DNA of 64,000 nt from Mesorhizobium sp. (GCF_023954305.1 NZ_JAMLIG010000001.1:744001-808000), one strand, 5' to 3'. Positions 10,526-19,674 are shown, numbered from the stretch's first letter. Notes: generated from the sequence alone by a model not told the origin. A program made the numbers and translations.

Positions 10526-12616
10526 ATGTCCCAGCCCGTGACAGTCGCCCGCGACGGAAACGTTGCCATCGTGACGATCGACAATCCGCCGGTGAACGCG
10601 ATGTCGTTTCACGTGCGCGAGCCGCTGCATGCCGTGCTTGCGGAACTGCGCGACGATGCGTCGGTCGAGGCGATGGTGCTGGCCTGCGCCGGGCGCACCT
10701 TCGTCGCCGGCGCCGACATCTCGGAGTTCGGCAAGCCGATCCAGGATCCGTTCCTGCCCGAAATCATCGACCGGATCGAGACATTCAGGAAGCCGACGGT
10801 CGCCGCCATACACGGCACGGCGCTCGGCGGCGGACTGGAGCTCGCGATGGGCTGCCATTTCCGCGTCGCCGAGGCCTCGGCGAAGATGGGGCTGCCCGAA
10901 GTCAAGCTCGGCGTGCTGCCGGGCGCCGGCGGCACCCAGCGCCTGCCGCGACTGCTCGGCCCTTCCAAGGCCCTGAAGATGATCGTCTCCGGCACCCCGA
11001 TCGGTGCGAAGGAAGCGCTGGCCGGCGGTCTGGTCGACGAGGTCGTGGAGGGCGACCTGCTGGCCAACGCGATCAGGTTCGCGCGCGACAAGGCAGCCGC
11101 GAAAGCCGTCCTCGTGCCTGTCAGCCAGCGCGACGACAAGCTGGAGCCGGTGCGTGCCAACCTCGCCGCCTTCGATGCGGAGATCTCCGAGGCGCTGAAG
11201 AAGTCGAAGGGTCTCGACGCGCCGAAGACCTGCGCGCAGTCGGTGCGCAACAGCCTCACCATGCCGTTCCCGGAGGCGATGAAGAACGAGCGCAACTATT
11301 TCCTCGATCTCGTCAAGGGCGACCAGTCGCGCGCCCAGCGCCATCTCTTCTTCGCCGAACGCGAGGCCGCCAAGGTTCCCGGCGTCGGCAAGGAGGACAG
11401 GCCGCGCCGGATCGCGAAGGTCGGCGTCATCGGTGCCGGCACGATGGGCGGCGGCATCTCGATGTCCTTCGTCAATGGCGGCATTCCCGTGACGATCCTC
11501 GAAATGACCGACGAGGCGCTGAAGCGCGGCCTCGGCGTCATCGAGAAGAACTACGGCATCTCCGTTTCGCGCGGCTCGCTGACCGAAGAGGCGAAGGCAA
11601 AGCGCATGGCAATGTTTTCAGGCACGACCGACTATGCGGACCTTGCCGACTGCGACCTGATCGTCGAGGCCGTGTTCGAGGAAATGGGCGTCAAGAAGCA
11701 GGTGTTCGAGACGCTCGACAGGATCGCCAAGCCGGGCGCCATCCTCGCCTCCAACACCTCCTATCTCGATGTCAACGAGATCGCGAAATTCACCTCGCGA
11801 CCCTCCGACGTGCTCGGCATGCACTTCTTCTCGCCGGCCAACGTGATGAAGCTTCTGGAGATCGTGCGCGGCGAAAAGACCGCGCCGGACGTGCTGGCAA
11901 CCGCGATGGCGATCGGCAAGCAGATCGGCAAGGTGCCGGTCGTCGTCGGCGTCTGCCACGGCTTTGTCGGCAACCGCATGCTGGGCGCCCGCGGCGCCGA
12001 GGCAGAGGATCTTCTTCTCGAAGGCGCCACCCCCGCCCAGGCCGACAAGGTCTTCACCGATTTCGGCTGGCCGATGGGCACCTACCAGATGTGGGACCTC
12101 GCCGGCCTGGACATCGGCTGGCGCACCCGCAAGTCGCTCGGCAAGATGGCTGCCATCGGCGACGCGCTGTGCGAGCAGGGCCGCTTCGGCCAGAAGACCG
12201 GTAAGGGCTACTATCTCTACACTGACGGCCGCACTCCGACGCCGGATCCGGAGGTCGAGGCCCTGATCGTCGAGAAGGCGCGCGAGAAAGGCATCAACCG
12301 GCGCGACATCTCCGACGAGGAGATCACCGAGCGGATGATGTATCCGATGATCAACGAAGGTGCGCGTATCCTCGAAGAGGGGATCGCCGCCCGCTCCTCC
12401 GACATCGACACGGTGTGGGTCAACGGCTACGGTTTTCCGGTCGGCAAGGGCGGCCCGATGTTCTGGGCCGAGCTCGTCGGCCTGCCGAAGATCGTCGAGC
12501 GGCTCGACTACTGGTACGGCAGGACCGGCAAGGAGGTCTACAATCCCTCGCCGCTGCTGCGCCGGCTGGCAGCTGCCGGCGGCGGTTTCGCCGAAGCCGG
12601 CAAGGCCGCCGCATGA
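10526..12616 (+). CDS. Fused enoyl-CoA hydratase / 3-hydroxyacyl-CoA dehydrogenase
   Basis: A 696-residue multifunctional beta-oxidation enzyme. The N-terminal crotonase domain (about 1-180) has 'AGADISEFG', 'HGTALGGGLELAMGCHFRV' and 'PEVKLGVLPGAGGTQRLPR'. A Rossmann domain starts near residue 300 ('VGVIGAGTMGGGIS') with the 'GMHFFSPANVMKLLEI' signature, followed by two C-terminal 3-hydroxyacyl-CoA dehydrogenase helical domains. This order resembles FadJ/FadB and peroxisomal bifunctional enzymes. Its stop overlaps the next start (ATGA at 12613-12616), so it is translated with the ligase gene. Confidence 0.93.
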   Translation: MSQPVTVARDGNVAIVTIDNPPVNAMSFHVREPLHAVLAELRDDASVEAMVLACAGRTFVAGADISEFGKPIQDPFLPEIIDRIETFRKPTVAAIHGTALGGGLELAMGCHFRVAEASAKMGLPEVKLGVLPGAGGTQRLPRLLGPSKALKMIVSGTPIGAKEALAGGLVDEVVEGDLLANAIRFARDKAAAKAVLVPVSQRDDKLEPVRANLAAFDAEISEALKKSKGLDAPKTCAQSVRNSLTMPFPEAMKNERNYFLDLVKGDQSRAQRHLFFAEREAAKVPGVGKEDRPRRIAKVGVIGAGTMGGGISMSFVNGGIPVTILEMTDEALKRGLGVIEKNYGISVSRGSLTEEAKAKRMAMFSGTTDYADLADCDLIVEAVFEEMGVKKQVFETLDRIAKPGAILASNTSYLDVNEIAKFTSRPSDVLGMHFFSPANVMKLLEIVRGEKTAPDVLATAMAIGKQIGKVPVVVGVCHGFVGNRMLGARGAEAEDLLLEGATPAQADKVFTDFGWPMGTYQMWDLAGLDIGWRTRKSLGKMAAIGDALCEQGRFGQKTGKGYYLYTDGRTPTPDPEVEALIVEKAREKGINRRDISDEEITERMMYPMINEGARILEEGIAARSSDIDTVWVNGYGFPVGKGGPMFWAELVGLPKIVERLDYWYGRTGKEVYNPSPLLRRLAAAGGGFAEAGKAAA

Positions 12617-14298
12617 TCCAGGCGATCGCGGGCGACGCCTGGCCCTGGGCCAGGTCCTATCCGGGGGGTCTCTCCCCGGACGTCGTCCTCGACACCTGGC
12701 CGGTCCATACGCTGATCGACCAGGGCGCGGTCAGGTTCGGCGATGCCGTCGCCTTCGTCTTCCGCGAGACGAAACTGAGCTATCGCGGGCTGAAGCGGGA
12801 GGTCGACCGCGCCGCCGCCGGCTTCGCGGCGATGGGCGTCTGCAAGGGCGACAAGGTCGCTCTTCTTCTGCCCAACACGCTCTACCACCCCTACGCCTTT
12901 TTCGGCGCGCTGAAAGCGGGGGCGACGGTGGTGCACCTCTCCCCGCTGGACCCGCCGAAGATCATCTCCCACAAGCTTTCCGACAGCGGCGCGCGGCTGC
13001 TGGTCACCACCACTATCGGCGAGCTCGCCGGCGGCGCGGCCAGGCTGCTCGAGGCCGGCCTCGTCGACCGGATCGTCGTCGGCGACGACACCCGTTTCGG
13101 CCCCTCGCCGCTGACCGGCCCGCTGCCGGCCGGACAAGGGGTGGTCGGCTGGGACGATTTCGTCGCGGCCGGCGCGCCCGACGCAGCGTTTCCCGACATG
13201 ACCACGTCCGACCTGGCGCTCCTCCAATATACCGGCGGCACCACCGGCCTGCCCAAGGCGGCGATGCTGACGCATGCCAATCTCTCGGCCGCTGCCTCCT
13301 CCTACGCGCTGTGGAGCGCGGCCGACGGGCTGACGCGGCCCGGCCGGGAGAAGGTGCTGCTGGTCCTGCCGCTGTTCCACATCTACGCGCTGGTCGCGGT
13401 GATGTTGCGCGCCCTGGTCGACGGCCAGACGCTTATCCTGCATACGCGCTTCGACGCCGAGACAGCGCTTGCCGAGATCGAGGCGGGCGCGACCGTCTTT
13501 CCCGGCGTGCCGACCATGTGGATCGCAATCTGCGCGCTGCCCGGCTTTGCGACGCGCGACATCTCCTCGCTCTATTATTGCGGCTCGGGCGGCGCGCCCC
13601 TGCCGGTCGAGGTCGCGCGCAAGCTGAAGGACATGGCCGGCATCGAACTGCTCGGCGGCTGGGGCATGACCGAGACCTCGCCCGCCGGCACCAACATTCC
13701 GCGCGGACGTCCCGACAAGTCCGGCACCGTCGGCCTGCCGCTGCCCGGCATCGCCATGCGCATCGTCGCGCTCGACGATGCGCGGCGCGAGCTGCCGCCG
13801 GGCGAAACGGGCGAACTGGCCGTCAGGGGCGCGAACGTCACGTCCGGCTATCTCAACCGGCCGGAAGAGAACGAGACATCTTTCATAGACGGGTGGTTCC
13901 TCACCGGCGATATCGGCTATTTCGACCGCGACGGCTTCCTTTTCCTCGTCGACCGCAAGAAGGACATGATCATTTCCGGCGGCTTCAACATCTATCCGCA
14001 GATGATCGAGCAGGCGATCTACGAGCATCCCGACGTCGAGGAGGTGCTCGTCATCGGCATTCCCGACGCCTATCGCGGAGAAGCCGCCAAGGCTTTCGTC
14101 AAGCTTCGCACCGGCGCGGGCGAATTCACGCTCGAAGATCTCCGCGCCTTCCTCAAGGGCCGCCTCGGCCCGCACGAACTTCCCACCGCGCTTGAAATCC
14201 GCGCGGCGCTTCCGCGCACGCCGGTGGGCAAGCTGTCCAAACTCGAACTCAAGCGGGAGGAGCGGAACAAGGCCGCCTCCCAAAGCCAAGGAGCCTGA
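12613..14298 (+). CDS. fadD: Long-chain acyl-CoA synthetase (AMP-forming)
   Basis: A 561-residue ANL-superfamily enzyme that activates a carboxylic acid to its CoA thioester. Visible motifs are the P-loop 'YTGGTTGLPKAAML' (about residue 206), 'GWGMTETSP' (about 349), 'TGDIGYFDRDGFLFLVDRKK' (about 430) and the C-terminal lysine motif 'PRTPVGKLSKLELK'. The neighbours supply the rest of a beta-oxidation cycle, so a fatty or aryl-alkyl acid is the likely substrate; chain length cannot be read from sequence. ATG at 12613 overlaps the preceding stop by four bases. Confidence 0.9.
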   Translation: MIQAIAGDAWPWARSYPGGLSPDVVLDTWPVHTLIDQGAVRFGDAVAFVFRETKLSYRGLKREVDRAAAGFAAMGVCKGDKVALLLPNTLYHPYAFFGALKAGATVVHLSPLDPPKIISHKLSDSGARLLVTTTIGELAGGAARLLEAGLVDRIVVGDDTRFGPSPLTGPLPAGQGVVGWDDFVAAGAPDAAFPDMTTSDLALLQYTGGTTGLPKAAMLTHANLSAAASSYALWSAADGLTRPGREKVLLVLPLFHIYALVAVMLRALVDGQTLILHTRFDAETALAEIEAGATVFPGVPTMWIAICALPGFATRDISSLYYCGSGGAPLPVEVARKLKDMAGIELLGGWGMTETSPAGTNIPRGRPDKSGTVGLPLPGIAMRIVALDDARRELPPGETGELAVRGANVTSGYLNRPEENETSFIDGWFLTGDIGYFDRDGFLFLVDRKKDMIISGGFNIYPQMIEQAIYEHPDVEEVLVIGIPDAYRGEAAKAFVKLRTGAGEFTLEDLRAFLKGRLGPHELPTALEIRAALPRTPVGKLSKLELKREERNKAASQSQGA

Positions 14299-14301
14299 AG
14301 C

Positions 14302-15483
14302 ATGGTCGACGCCGTCATCGTTTCAACCGCCCGCACGCCGATCGGCAAAGCCTATCGCGGCGCTTTCAACGACACCACGGGCGCGACGCTCGGCGGCCAT
14401 GCGATCGAGCACGCGCTGAAGCGCTCCGGCATCGACGGCGCGGAGATCGAAGACGTCATCATGGGCTGCGCGATGCCCGAAGGCACCGACGGCGTCAACG
14501 TTGCGCGCCGCGCGCTGCTGACGGCCGGCCTGCCGGTCACGACGGCCGGCACCACTATCGACCGGCAGTGCTCGTCGGGCATCCAGTCGATGTCGCTGCT
14601 CGCCAACGCGATCCGCAACGACGGCGTCAAGATCGGCATCGCCGGCGGGCTGGAATCGATCAGCCTCGTCCAGAACGAGCACCAGAACACGTTCAGGCTG
14701 AAGGACGAGAAGCTGCTGTCGCTGCACCCGGCCGCTTACATGCCGATGATCGACACGGCCGAGGTGGTTGCCAAGCGCTACGGCATCAGCCGCGAGCGGC
14801 AGGACGAATACGCGCTGGAATCCCAGCGCCGCACGGCGGCCGCCCGCGAAGCCGGCCGCTTTGCCCAGGAGATCGCGCCGATGAAAACCCGCATGGCCGT
14901 CGTCGACAAGGAGACCAAGCAGATTTCCTACAAGGACATCGAGGTCGCACATGACGAAGGGCCGCGCGCCGACACGACGGCGGCAGGCCTTGCCGGACTC
15001 AAGCCGGTGCGCGAGGGCGGCGTCGTCACCGCCGGCAATGCCAGCCAGCTCTCCGACGGCGCGGCCGCCTCGGTGATGATGAGCAGCAAGGAGGCCGAGA
15101 AGCGCGGCATCGAGCCGCTCGGCATCTTCCGCGGCTTCAACGTCGCCGGCTGCGAGCCGGACGAGATGGGCATCGGCCCGGTCTTCGCCATTCCGCGCCT
15201 GCTCGAGCGCCACGGCCTGAAGATCGACGACATCGGACTATGGGAGCTCAACGAAGCTTTCGCGGTGCAGGTGATCTATTGCCGCGACCGGCTCGGCATC
15301 GACCCGGCCAAGCTCAACGTCGACGGCGGCGCGATCGCGGTCGGACATCCCTACGGCATGAGCGGCGCCAGGCTTGCCGGCCACGCCTTGATCGAGGGCA
15401 AGCGCCGCGGCGCGAAGTATGCCGTGGTGACCATGTGCATCGGCGGCGGCATGGGCGGCGCCGGGCTGCTGGAGATCGTGTGA
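14302..15483 (+). CDS. Acetyl-CoA acyltransferase (thiolase)
   Basis: A 393-residue degradative thiolase that cleaves 3-oxoacyl-CoA to acetyl-CoA. The acyl-accepting Cys90 is in 'RQCSSG', His349 is in 'GHPYGMSGAR' and the proton-relay Cys379 is in 'TMCIGGGMG'; 'NEAFA' is also present. It starts three bases after the ligase stop, within the same operon. It pairs functionally with the upstream fused hydratase/dehydrogenase, in the role of FadA/FadI. Confidence 0.93.
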   Translation: MVDAVIVSTARTPIGKAYRGAFNDTTGATLGGHAIEHALKRSGIDGAEIEDVIMGCAMPEGTDGVNVARRALLTAGLPVTTAGTTIDRQCSSGIQSMSLLANAIRNDGVKIGIAGGLESISLVQNEHQNTFRLKDEKLLSLHPAAYMPMIDTAEVVAKRYGISRERQDEYALESQRRTAAAREAGRFAQEIAPMKTRMAVVDKETKQISYKDIEVAHDEGPRADTTAAGLAGLKPVREGGVVTAGNASQLSDGAAASVMMSSKEAEKRGIEPLGIFRGFNVAGCEPDEMGIGPVFAIPRLLERHGLKIDDIGLWELNEAFAVQVIYCRDRLGIDPAKLNVDGGAIAVGHPYGMSGARLAGHALIEGKRRGAKYAVVTMCIGGGMGGAGLLEIV

Positions 15484-15491
15484 GGAACAGC

Positions 15492-15619
15492 CGTCTTCTC
15501 TCCGCCTACGGGGAGAAGACGCCGGCAGGCAGATGAGGGGCAGTGCCTGCGCCGGAACGTTGCGAATGCCCCTCATCCGGCCCTTCGGGCCCCCTTCTCC
15601 CTTTGTGCGGCGAGAAGGG
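15492..15619. repeat. Mosaic palindromic repeat (RIME-like) inside the operon
   Basis: The 152 bases between the thiolase and acyl-CoA dehydrogenase genes consist mostly of nested palindromes. These are CGTCTTCTC / GAGAAGACG (15492-15521), GATGAGGGGCA / TGCCCCTCATC (15532-15542 and 15567-15577), a tight GGCCC-TTC-GGGCC hairpin (15579-15591), and CCTTCTC / GAGAAGG ending at 15618. The architecture resembles the RIME-type intergenic mosaic elements described in rhizobia. The GGCCC hairpin with its CCTCATCC flank also occurs, reverse-complemented, inside ileS at about 58650. As RNA this would form several stable hairpins between two operon genes. Confidence 0.8.
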
Positions 15620-15635
15620 AAGGAGGAGAACACGT

Positions 15636-16838
15636 ATGGACCTTCGCTTCACAGCCGACGAAACCGCGTTCCGCGAGGAGGTCCGTGCCTTCTTCCGGGA
15701 GAACCTCCCCAGCGACATCCATGCCAAGATGATCGACGGAGAGTATCCGAACAAGGACGACCTTGTCGTCTGGACGCGCATTCTCAACGCGCATGGCTGG
15801 GGCGCGCCGCACTGGCCGGTCGAACATGGCGGCACCGGCTGGGACCCGATGCGGCAATACATCTTCCTCGAGGAGTTGCAGAAATTCCCGGCGCCCGCGC
15901 CGCTCGCCTTCGGCGTCAACATGGTGGGACCCGTCATCTATACGTTCGGTTCGGAAGCGCAGAAGAAGCACTACCTGCCGCGTATTCTCAATCTCGACGA
16001 CTGGTGGTGCCAGGGCTTTTCGGAGCCCGGCGCCGGCTCCGACCTCGCCTCGCTGAAGACCCGTGCGGTCCGCGACGGCGACCACTATGTCGTCAACGGC
16101 CAGAAGACCTGGACGACGCTGGCGCAACATGCCGACTGGATCTTCTGCCTGGTGCGCACCGATACCGCCGCCAAGAAGCAGGAAGGCATCTCCTTCCTGC
16201 TGATCGACATGAAAACGCCCGGCATCGAGGTGCGGCCCATCGTGACGATGGACGGCGGGCGCGAGATCAACGAGGTGTTCCTCACCGACGTAAGGGTGCC
16301 GGTGGAAAACCTCGTCGGCGAAGAGAACAAGGGCTGGGACTACGCCAAGTTCCTGCTCGGCAACGAACGCACCAACATCGCCCGCATCGGCGTCTCCAAG
16401 CAGCGAATCGCGCGGATCCGCGAGCTCGCCGCGCTCGAACTCTCGGACGGACGGCCTCTGATCGAGGACGCGCGCTTCCGCGAGAAGCTCGCTTCGATCG
16501 AGATCGACCTGAAGGCGCTGGAACTCACCCAGCTTCGCGTCGTGGCGGCGGATGCGAAGCGCGGCAATACCGGCAGGCCCGACCCCGCCTCCTCGATCCT
16601 CAAGATCAAGGGCTCCGAGATCCAGCAGGCGACGACGCACCTGCTGATGGAAGTGATGGGCCCGTATGCGCTGCCCTACCAGGATCATGACCTCGATGGG
16701 CGCAACGAGCCCTTTGACGGACCCGAATACGCCGCCCACGCCGCGCCGTCCTACTTCAACAACCGAAAAGTCTCGATCTACGGCGGCTCGAACGAGATCC
16801 AGAAGAACATCATCGCCAAGGCCGTGCTGGGGCTCTAG
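15636..16838 (+). CDS. Acyl-CoA dehydrogenase
   Basis: A 400-residue FAD-dependent acyl-CoA dehydrogenase. Visible signatures are 'QGFSEPGAGSDLASLKTRA' (the family's substrate/FAD loop), 'VNGQKTWTT', 'LLGNERTNIARIG', and the C-terminal 'SIYGGSNEIQKNIIAKAVLGL'. It catalyses the first step of acyl-CoA beta-oxidation. ATG 15636 has AGGAGGAG a few bases upstream; the frame is open further upstream only because it crosses the repeat. It is followed 20 bases later by a second family member, and such pairs may form heteromeric dehydrogenases, which is an inference here. Confidence 0.9.
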   Translation: MDLRFTADETAFREEVRAFFRENLPSDIHAKMIDGEYPNKDDLVVWTRILNAHGWGAPHWPVEHGGTGWDPMRQYIFLEELQKFPAPAPLAFGVNMVGPVIYTFGSEAQKKHYLPRILNLDDWWCQGFSEPGAGSDLASLKTRAVRDGDHYVVNGQKTWTTLAQHADWIFCLVRTDTAAKKQEGISFLLIDMKTPGIEVRPIVTMDGGREINEVFLTDVRVPVENLVGEENKGWDYAKFLLGNERTNIARIGVSKQRIARIRELAALELSDGRPLIEDARFREKLASIEIDLKALELTQLRVVAADAKRGNTGRPDPASSILKIKGSEIQQATTHLLMEVMGPYALPYQDHDLDGRNEPFDGPEYAAHAAPSYFNNRKVSIYGGSNEIQKNIIAKAVLGL

Positions 16839-16857
16839 GGACAATCGGGAGGACGCC

Positions 16858-18006
16858 ATGGATTTCGACCTGACCGAGGAACAGTCGCTGATCAAAGACC
16901 AGCTCGACCGTCTGCTGAAGGACCGCTACGGCTTCGAGGATCGCAAGAAGTATATGGCTTCGGCCGAAGGCTGGAGCACCGACATATGGTCCAGCTATGC
17001 CGAGATGGGGCTGATGGCGCTGCCCTTCGCCGAGGAGCATGGCGGCATCGGCGGCGGGCCGGTGGAAACCATGATCGTCATGGAGGGTTTCGGCCGGGTG
17101 CTGGCACTCGAGCCCTATCTCACCACCGTCGTCCTCGGCGGCGGCTTCCTGCGTCTGGGCGCGAGCGACGAGCAGAAGGCGGAGCTGATCCCCGGCATCG
17201 CCGACGGCTCGACCAAATACGCGTTCGCACAGGTCGAGCGCGGCGCGCGCTACGACCTCGCCCATGTCTCGACCGCCGCCGCGAGGGACGGATCCGGCTG
17301 GAAGATCTCCGGCGCCAAGAGCCTCGTCCTGCATGGCGACAGCGCCGACAGGCTCATCGTCACCGCGCGGACGGCCGGTGCTGCCGGCGACGAACAGGGC
17401 GTCGGCGTCTTCGTGGTAGACGCTGCGGCGGAGGGTTTGACCCGGCGCGGATATCCGACCCAGGACGGTCTGCGCGCGGCGGAGATGTCGTTCGACAACG
17501 TCCGGGCGGAGCAGGTGCTGGGCGACCCCGGCGACGGCCTGCCGCTGGTTCGCGCCGTGGTCGACCAGGCGATCGCCGCGCTCGCGGCGGAAGCCGTCGG
17601 CGTCATGTCGGCCATGCATGCACTGACGGTCGACTACCTCAAGGTCCGCAAGCAGTTCGGCGTGCCGATCGGCCAGTTCCAGGTGCTGCAGCACAAGGCC
17701 GTCGACATGTTCATCGCCACGGAGCAGATGCGTTCGATCGCCATGTTCGCGACCATGATGGCCGACAGCGACGACGCGACCGAACGCGCCCGCGCCATGC
17801 ATGCCGCCAAGGTCGAGCTCGGCCGCGGCGGCCGCCTCGCCGGCGAGAACGCCATCCAGCTGCACGGCGGCGTCGGCATGACGGCGGAATATGCCGTGAC
17901 GCATTACTTCAAGCGGTTGGCGATGATGAACACGCTGTTCGGCGACGGCGACTGGCATCTGCGCAAGCTCGCGGCCCTCGGAGGTCTGTTCGACAAGGCT
18001 GCGTAG
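16858..18006 (+). CDS. Acyl-CoA dehydrogenase, divergent second paralogue
   Basis: A 382-residue acyl-CoA dehydrogenase-fold protein, last gene of the operon. It carries the N-terminal helical domain ('MDFDLTEEQSLIKDQLDRLL'), a middle beta-domain in which the usual 'TEPxxGSD' loop is altered to 'VERGARYDLAH', and the C-terminal 'ENAIQLHGGVGMTAEYAVTHYFKR'. The altered loop suggests a changed substrate or a partner role beside the preceding canonical dehydrogenase. The start at 16858 is supported by GGGAGG seven bases upstream. It is followed by an inverted repeat that separates it from the convergent oxidoreductase gene. Confidence 0.88.
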   Translation: MDFDLTEEQSLIKDQLDRLLKDRYGFEDRKKYMASAEGWSTDIWSSYAEMGLMALPFAEEHGGIGGGPVETMIVMEGFGRVLALEPYLTTVVLGGGFLRLGASDEQKAELIPGIADGSTKYAFAQVERGARYDLAHVSTAAARDGSGWKISGAKSLVLHGDSADRLIVTARTAGAAGDEQGVGVFVVDAAAEGLTRRGYPTQDGLRAAEMSFDNVRAEQVLGDPGDGLPLVRAVVDQAIAALAAEAVGVMSAMHALTVDYLKVRKQFGVPIGQFQVLQHKAVDMFIATEQMRSIAMFATMMADSDDATERARAMHAAKVELGRGGRLAGENAIQLHGGVGMTAEYAVTHYFKRLAMMNTLFGDGDWHLRKLAALGGLFDKAA

Positions 18007-18015
18007 GCTCGCGCA

Positions 18016-18094
18016 GGGAACAGTTTATTTTGTTTCCGCCCGCGCGAGTTCGGCCGACGCAGCGCCCTTCGGCGGAAAAAAGTAAACTGTCCCC
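18016..18094. repeat. Long imperfect inverted repeat between convergent genes
   Basis: The left arm at 18016-18040 contains GGAACAGTTTATTTTG and runs into TTTCCGCC. The right arm at 18071-18094 starts GGCGGAAAAAAGTAAACTG and ends TCCCC. They pair over about 24 bases with three mismatches and a one-base gap. The arms hold A/T runs on both strands, and the repeat fills the gap between two convergent genes, so it could act as a bidirectional terminator. A motif of the form GGGGACAGTTTACTTTTTT is, to my recollection, a dispersed repeat in many proteobacteria. Confidence 0.7.
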
Positions 18095-18099
18095 GGCAC

Positions 18100-19200
18100 T
18101 TACCCGAACCTCCCCGGCGTCAGCGCCGGCAGCAGCCGGTCCAGCCCGGCGGGCGGTGTTTCGCCTCTGATCAGCGCGGCGGCCAGCGCCGACATCGCCG
18201 GCGCCGTCTGGATGCCGTAGCCGCCCTGCCCTGCCAGCCAGAAGAACCCGTCCTCGGCGAAGCCCACCACCGGCGTGCGGTCCGGAGCGAAGGTGCGCAG
18301 GCCCGCCCAGCTCCGCTCGACGCGCGTCACCGGCACGTCCATCGCCTGCTCGAAGCGCCACAGGCCCTCGGCCAGCACCATGTCGTCGACAAAGGCGTCG
18401 TGCGGGTCGACCGGCACTTCCTCGGCCGGCGAAACGTAGAGCTTGCCGGCGTCCGGCTTGGTGTACCAGCCCTCGGCGGAATCGGCGATCAGCGGCCAAC
18501 CGGCGATGTCGTAGCGATCCGGCGCCGGCAACACCGCGATCGAGCGGCGCATCGGCTGCAGCCCGAGCGGGTTTGCGCCCGCCCTCCTCGCAATCTCGTC
18601 GGCCCAGGCGCCGGCCGCATCGACGAGGATGCCGGCGGTCAGTGGGCCGGCCGGGGTCTCGATGCGCCAGCGGCCGTCGACACGCTCCGCCGAGAGCATC
18701 GGCGTGGCGGCCATCACTACGGCGCCGTTGGCCTTGGCCTTGCGCAGCCAGCCCTCGTGCAGCGCCGAGACGTCGATGTCCTGGGCATCCCTTTCGAATG
18801 CTGCGGCCGCGAGCCTTTCGGGCCGCAGCGCCGGCACCATCGCAAAGGCCTGTTCGCGCGTCAGGATCTCGAGGCCGTGCGAGCCCTCAAGCATCGCCTC
18901 GTGCCGCGCCAGCCCGTCCTCGTCGACGACGTTCAATACTCCGCGCGGCGTCAGCAGCGGCTGCGCGAACAGGCTTGGATCGCCCTTGTCGAACAGCGGC
19001 GCGCTGGCCGCGTTGAGGGCGCGTATGACGGCGTTGCCGTAGTTGCGGATGTAGATCGCCGCCGAGCGCCCAGTAGAGTGATAGCCGTGTCGCGGCTCTT
19101 GTTCGAGGATAGCCACCTTCGGACCCGGTCCGAGCGCCGCGGCGAGGCCCACGCCGGCAATGCCGGCACCAATTATGACGATGTCGAAATCCGCGCTCAT
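18100..19200 (-). CDS. FAD-dependent D-amino-acid oxidoreductase (DauA-like)
   Basis: A 366-residue DAO-superfamily flavoprotein. It has an N-terminal dinucleotide-binding motif 'DIVIIGAGIAGVGLAAAL' and 'HSTGRSAAIYIRNYG', then a C-terminal 'FFWLAGQGGYGIQTAPAMS' that closely recalls D-arginine dehydrogenase (DauA) and related D-amino-acid dehydrogenases. The expected reaction is oxidative deamination of a D-amino acid with electrons passed to an acceptor other than oxygen. It stands alone, divergent from the small rhodanese-loop gene. Confidence 0.8.
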   Translation of the reverse strand: MSADFDIVIIGAGIAGVGLAAALGPGPKVAILEQEPRHGYHSTGRSAAIYIRNYGNAVIRALNAASAPLFDKGDPSLFAQPLLTPRGVLNVVDEDGLARHEAMLEGSHGLEILTREQAFAMVPALRPERLAAAAFERDAQDIDVSALHEGWLRKAKANGAVVMAATPMLSAERVDGRWRIETPAGPLTAGILVDAAGAWADEIARRAGANPLGLQPMRRSIAVLPAPDRYDIAGWPLIADSAEGWYTKPDAGKLYVSPAEEVPVDPHDAFVDDMVLAEGLWRFEQAMDVPVTRVERSWAGLRTFAPDRTPVVGFAEDGFFWLAGQGGYGIQTAPAMSALAAALIRGETPPAGLDRLLPALTPGRFG

Positions 19201-19338
19201 CGCTCTCCGTTAGACGGACCGCCCCGGCTGCGCAACGCGGCTTCGCGTCCTGCGACACTGCCGAACCAGATCGCCGTTGCCCGCGACGGCGGAGGATGGC
19301 ATGAGTCCGGCCCACAACAGAACGAGGGATGCGCCCGT

Positions 19339-19674
19339 ATGGACTACCGCAAGATCAATGACGATTTCGCCGTTGCCGGCCAGATCACCGCCGACGACAT
19401 CCAGACGGTGAAGGGCGCGGGCTACAGAAGCGTCATCTCCAACCGGCCGGACCGCGAAGACGGCGCCGTGCCGCACGCCGACATCGAGGCAGCTGCGAAG
19501 GCGGCCGGCCTCGAGTTCCGCTACATCCCCGTCGTCGGCGGCGCGTTCACGCGCGAGGACGTCGAGAAGATGGCCGATGCGCTCGACGAGATGGAAGGCC
19601 CCATCTTCGCCTATTGCCGCTCCGGCGCGCGCTCCACCAACCTCTACATGATGGCGAAGCAGCTGCGCGGCTAA
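19339..19674 (+). CDS. TIGR01244/DUF442 sulfurtransferase- or phosphatase-fold protein
   Basis: A 111-residue protein of the DUF442 (beta-lactamase-hydrolase-like) family. The active loop is Cys93-Arg-Ser-Gly-Ala-Arg98-Ser, which is the rhodanese-type CRxGxR loop rather than the CX5R of protein tyrosine phosphatases. The N-terminus 'MDYRKINDDFAVAGQITADDI' is typical of the family. Fused forms with metallo-beta-lactamase domains act in sulfide detoxification, and a lone domain may have a related role. ATG 19339 gives the normal family length. It overlaps the end of the convergent TRAP permease gene by four bases. Confidence 0.8.
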   Translation: MDYRKINDDFAVAGQITADDIQTVKGAGYRSVISNRPDREDGAVPHADIEAAAKAAGLEFRYIPVVGGAFTREDVEKMADALDEMEGPIFAYCRSGARSTNLYMMAKQLRG

